NCBI GenBank assembly: GCA_002450095.1
Contig: DJYK01000015.1
Location: 1-64,000 of the forward strand
Length of the DNA stretch: 64,000 nucleotides
Source of the DNA: Mageeibacillus sp. UBA6980
GTDB taxonomy: Bacteria; Bacillota; Clostridia; Saccharofermentanales; Saccharofermentanaceae
Reading direction: 5' to 3'
Positions 62,029 through 64,000 of this stretch are shown here, piece after piece; within the stretch, counting starts at the first letter, position 1; the number at the start of each line of letters is the position of its first letter. The position numbers and the translations under genes were made by a program. The notes below the pieces were generated by a model that saw nothing but the letters and a program-made list of their open reading frames with translations, made no database searches and had not been told where the DNA came from.

Positions 62029-62420
62029 AGAAGAAACTTCCTCGCAAATTCCGAAGCCTGCTTAAGCTGATCGGGATTCGGCTTACTCTTAACGTAGAAA
62101 GTCTCTTCCTCAACCGGGATACCCGCCTCCGACAGACCTTTCTTAATAAGATCGATAGAATGCTTCGAGATCCATGAAGTGGAGAAAACCACCGCCTTCT
62201 TCGCGTCAGATGCCTTCAAAGTCCCGAGGTACGCCTTGAGGTTACTGTCGAGTCCATAAGCATAAAGCGCCCCACCTACGAAAAGAACATCGACAGGTGT
62301 ACTGATCCCGGAATCCGCCTGATCTACGGAAACCGCCTTAACTCCGCATGCCTCTGCTATGGCATCAGCCACTGCCTTCGTATTCCCTGATCTTGAGTAG
62401 TATCTGACTGCAACATTCAT
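62025..62420 (-). CDS. Flavodoxin-like protein
   Basis: This 131-aa protein has the flavodoxin phosphate-binding loop SRSGNTKAVADAIAEA (about 9-24) and the strands VDVLFVGGALYAYG and KKAVVFSTSW that contact the FMN ring. It is shorter than classical flavodoxins and close to the clostridial flavodoxin group. It probably carries electrons in oxidative or nitro-compound stress together with the neighbouring genes. AGGAGG precedes the start. Confidence 0.9.
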   Translation of the reverse strand: MNVAVRYYSRSGNTKAVADAIAEACGVKAVSVDQADSGISTPVDVLFVGGALYAYGLDSNLKAYLGTLKASDAKKAVVFSTSWISKHSIDLIKKGLSEAGIPVEEETFYVKSKPNPDQLKQASEFARKFLL

Positions 62421-62441
62421 CGTGAAGACCTCCTAAATTAT

Positions 62442-62508
62442 ATTGCACACAATTAAATCGCGCACGATGTTTATACCCATATTTTAACTTCATTCTCGAA
62501 TATTTCAA
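62442..62508 (-). promoter_or_regulatory. Promoter and operator of the flavodoxin/MarR operon
   Basis: TTGAAA (62503-62508) and TAAAAT (62481-62486) are 16 bp apart. Downstream, between promoter and ribosome-binding site, the inverted repeat ATTG-TGTG-CAAT (62442-62453) resembles OhrR-type operators. Confidence 0.6.
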
Positions 62509-62509
62509 C

Positions 62510-62800
62510 CTAATATTTCAGGAAAAGGAGAATAGACCGGTGAAGCTTACTTATCCTCCACTCGGAAAGATCACGTCCTCTGTTATACTCATGATCTTCG
62601 ATCATCTCATAGATAAGCTCGACCGCTTCCTTAATAGTTAACGCATCTTCATAACAAAGATCTTCATAACACACATCATAAATGACCAAACCCCAAAAAC
62701 TCAATGCACCTTTAAGCCGTCCATGAAAAATCCATGAGAACAAAGTCCATCCTGTACCAATAAATAAAAAATGACAGAGCATTAACTTCGGCTCTGTCAT
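62510..62800 (-). CDS. Doubtful small ORF, 96 aa
   Basis: The frame is open and its C-terminal half looks protein-like (DALTIKEAVELIYEMIEDHEYN), but the first ATG lies inside the terminator hairpin of the upstream gene and has no Shine-Dalgarno sequence. It may be a remnant of a longer gene or chance. No family is recognised. Confidence 0.3.
   Translation of the reverse strand: MTEPKLMLCHFLFIGTGWTLFSWIFHGRLKGALSFWGLVIYDVCYEDLCYEDALTIKEAVELIYEMIEDHEYNRGRDLSEWRISKLHRSILLFLKY
62765..62800 (-). terminator. Terminator after the ORF6N gene
   Basis: ATGACAGAGC (62771-62780) pairs with GCTCTGTCAT (62791-62800), a perfect 10-bp stem with a 10-base loop, followed on the minus strand by TTTTTTATTTATT. 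Confidence 0.88.
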
Positions 62801-62823
62801 CGGATTTACGGTTACATTATCAA

Positions 62824-63800
62824 TTATCTTAACTGAAGAACAGAATTGTTAAGCATTGTCTTTATAGTAGTCTTATATTCATCAATATCACTGATCCTTG
62901 TAATTGTTGTTATCCTGTTACCGGCATCCTTACTGGATGCACCGCAGTGATATGCTTTCATGTTCTTTGTACCTTCGTCGAGCACAATATATCTGTCGTG
63001 AGAGCGGTGCAGTGACTGAAGGAAAGTAATATTTCTGCCGGGATTCTCCGTGAGAAAATCGTTATATTCCGCCAGACTCAGCTTCGGTCTTGCCGAATTA
63101 TCACTGATTATCGTGATTTTTGCTGTTTTCTTCGAATGAGCCAGATGATGCAGTGTTTTGGTCCCTATATAGTCGTCAATGATCAATATCTTGCTTTTGG
63201 CACTCCTGTATATCTTCTGATAGGCCTCGTCCGCCTTAAAAGGGATACCATCAAGAATCAGGACTTCCTCATTCGATAACCCCTGATCAAAAAGCTTCAT
63301 AAAATCGGACAGATCAGTTTTTGATACCATATTATCCTTTATCTCTCTGACCTGACCTTCCAATACAGCTTGTCTTGCGGACAATTGGAGCAACTCTTGC
63401 TGTGGTAGAAGTTGCTTATTTTGAGATATATACTCTCGCATAGCCCTGAACACACGCATAATTGCCACACTCTGACGTTCAGCAAGTTCGCCCTTCAAAA
63501 CCGTCGCCAATTGATAAACGCCTTGCTCCGTAAAGACATAGGGAAGTGTTCTTCGTCCGCCATGACTTGATGTTGAATTTTTCAACATCAAGTTATCGTA
63601 TTCCTCCTTGGTCAGCTGAAACATGAAATCATCCGGGAAACGATTCTGATTATGCTTAACCTGTAAATTCAGATATCGTGTCTCATATCCATAAATCTCA
63701 GCAAGATCAGAATCAACATTACCTGTTGACCCCTGATGATGTATATCTTATCTTTAAGTGTAGATTCATCTACGACCATTAACTTGTTATTGTCTGCCAT
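62824..63800 (-). pseudogene. Frameshifted ORF6N-domain (phage antirepressor-like) gene
   Basis: The gene starts at ATG 63800 (LKDKIYIIRGQQVML, the usual ORF6N opening), but one base is missing near 63714-63718. The expected DSDLAEIYGYETRYLNLQVK block and the rest (RFPDDFMFQLTKEEYDNLM, LPYVFTEQGVYQLA) continue in another frame to 62824. An intact version would be about 325 aa: ORF6N DNA-binding N-terminus, coiled coil, and a C-terminal domain (ILIIDDYIGTKTLHHLAHS) seen in bacterial ORF6N proteins. A start inside, near 63624, could still give the C-terminal part. Confidence 0.8.
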
Positions 63801-63896
63801 AAGCTTTTATGTCTCCTATATTATTCCCTAATATCTATAAATAATATACCGCTTACCCCAAACCGGGCACGTACTTTATTTCAGATATGAAAACGT

Positions 63897-64000
63897 TTAC
63901 AGATACTCTTTACAAACAATAAACTTGACGCCGCTCATAAAAAAGACATCCTCGTCACCAAGACAGAAGAAATATTCACCCTGTGCAGGTCGGAAAAAAC
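63897..64000 (-). CDS. Possible 3' end of a gene running off the window
   Basis: A frame open to the window edge ends at TAA (63897-63899) and codes for 34 residues of protein-like composition (GEYFFCLGDEDVFFMSGVKF). The rest lies outside, so no family can be named. Confidence 0.35.
   Translation of the reverse strand, partial: FFRPAQGEYFFCLGDEDVFFMSGVKFIVCKEYL

Overview
The window reads as chromosomal DNA of a Gram-positive, anaerobic, plant-fibre-degrading member of the Clostridia (Bacillota). The evidence is lipobox lipoproteins, a MalEFG-type importer with GH53, GH42 and GH13 enzymes, TmcAL, a DUF4214 surface protein and an NHLP-type peptide exporter. A rumen or gut Oscillospiraceae/Saccharofermentans-like or Lachnospiraceae-like lineage fits, but nothing here fixes the genus. 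No rRNA, tRNA, CRISPR array or complete insertion sequence was seen. Several genes have a -10 box only 5-9 nt before the start codon and no Shine-Dalgarno sequence, so leaderless mRNAs appear common.

Left end (1-4.6 kb): AT-rich accessory DNA with small unknown proteins, a lipoprotein, an eight-dyad repeat array with alternating 28/23-bp spacing, and a tightly coupled YczE / 54-aa / frameshifted-gene operon. 4.6-17.4 kb: a SulP transporter; a five-gene operon laid out like the B. subtilis linearmycin-resistance set LnrLMN-JK (ABC ATPase, two permeases, kinase, LuxR-type regulator); then housekeeping genes (tmcAL, rpsT, a SpoU-type RNA methyltransferase), a DUF4870-like protein, an acyltransferase and a large membrane protein.

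17.4-27.9 kb: a galactan-utilisation locus like B. subtilis gan. A solute-binding lipoprotein and two permeases import oligosaccharides, an intracellular GH53 galactanase and a divergent GH42 beta-galactosidase cut them, and a LacI-family repressor probably acts on two identical CAACCGGTTG operators. A 613-aa protein of unknown activity and a 72-aa zinc ribbon are embedded in the operon. 27.9-34.8 kb: a PD-(D/E)XK-like protein, a 62-bp tandem repeat array, a GH13 glucosidase, an EamA transporter, TetR, HAD, DUF4214 and Pr6Pr-like proteins.

34.8-46 kb: a single-strand block with an NHLP/NHLM-type exporter (two ABC proteins and a short HlyD-like protein, no visible precursor), a TPM protein, a zinc-ribbon membrane protein, a double-AAA protein, a sigma-70-family factor and an HTH protein. 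46-51 kb: a signalling operon with a FecR-like protein, a CHASE2-adenylate cyclase and a fused metallo-beta-lactamase/GAF/GGDEF protein with a strong internal translation start. 52-58.5 kb: a tightly overlapped SNF2 helicase / MoxR ATPase / metallopeptidase-VWA operon followed by a second PD-(D/E)XK-like gene, the best candidate for an undescribed conflict or stress system. 58.7-60.6 kb: a second FecR-like protein translationally coupled to a PPP-type phosphatase.

Right end (60.6-64 kb): a small unknown protein, a redox operon (flavodoxin, OhrR/MarR-type regulator, internally deleted nitroreductase), a frameshifted phage-type ORF6N gene and the 3' end of a gene running off the edge.
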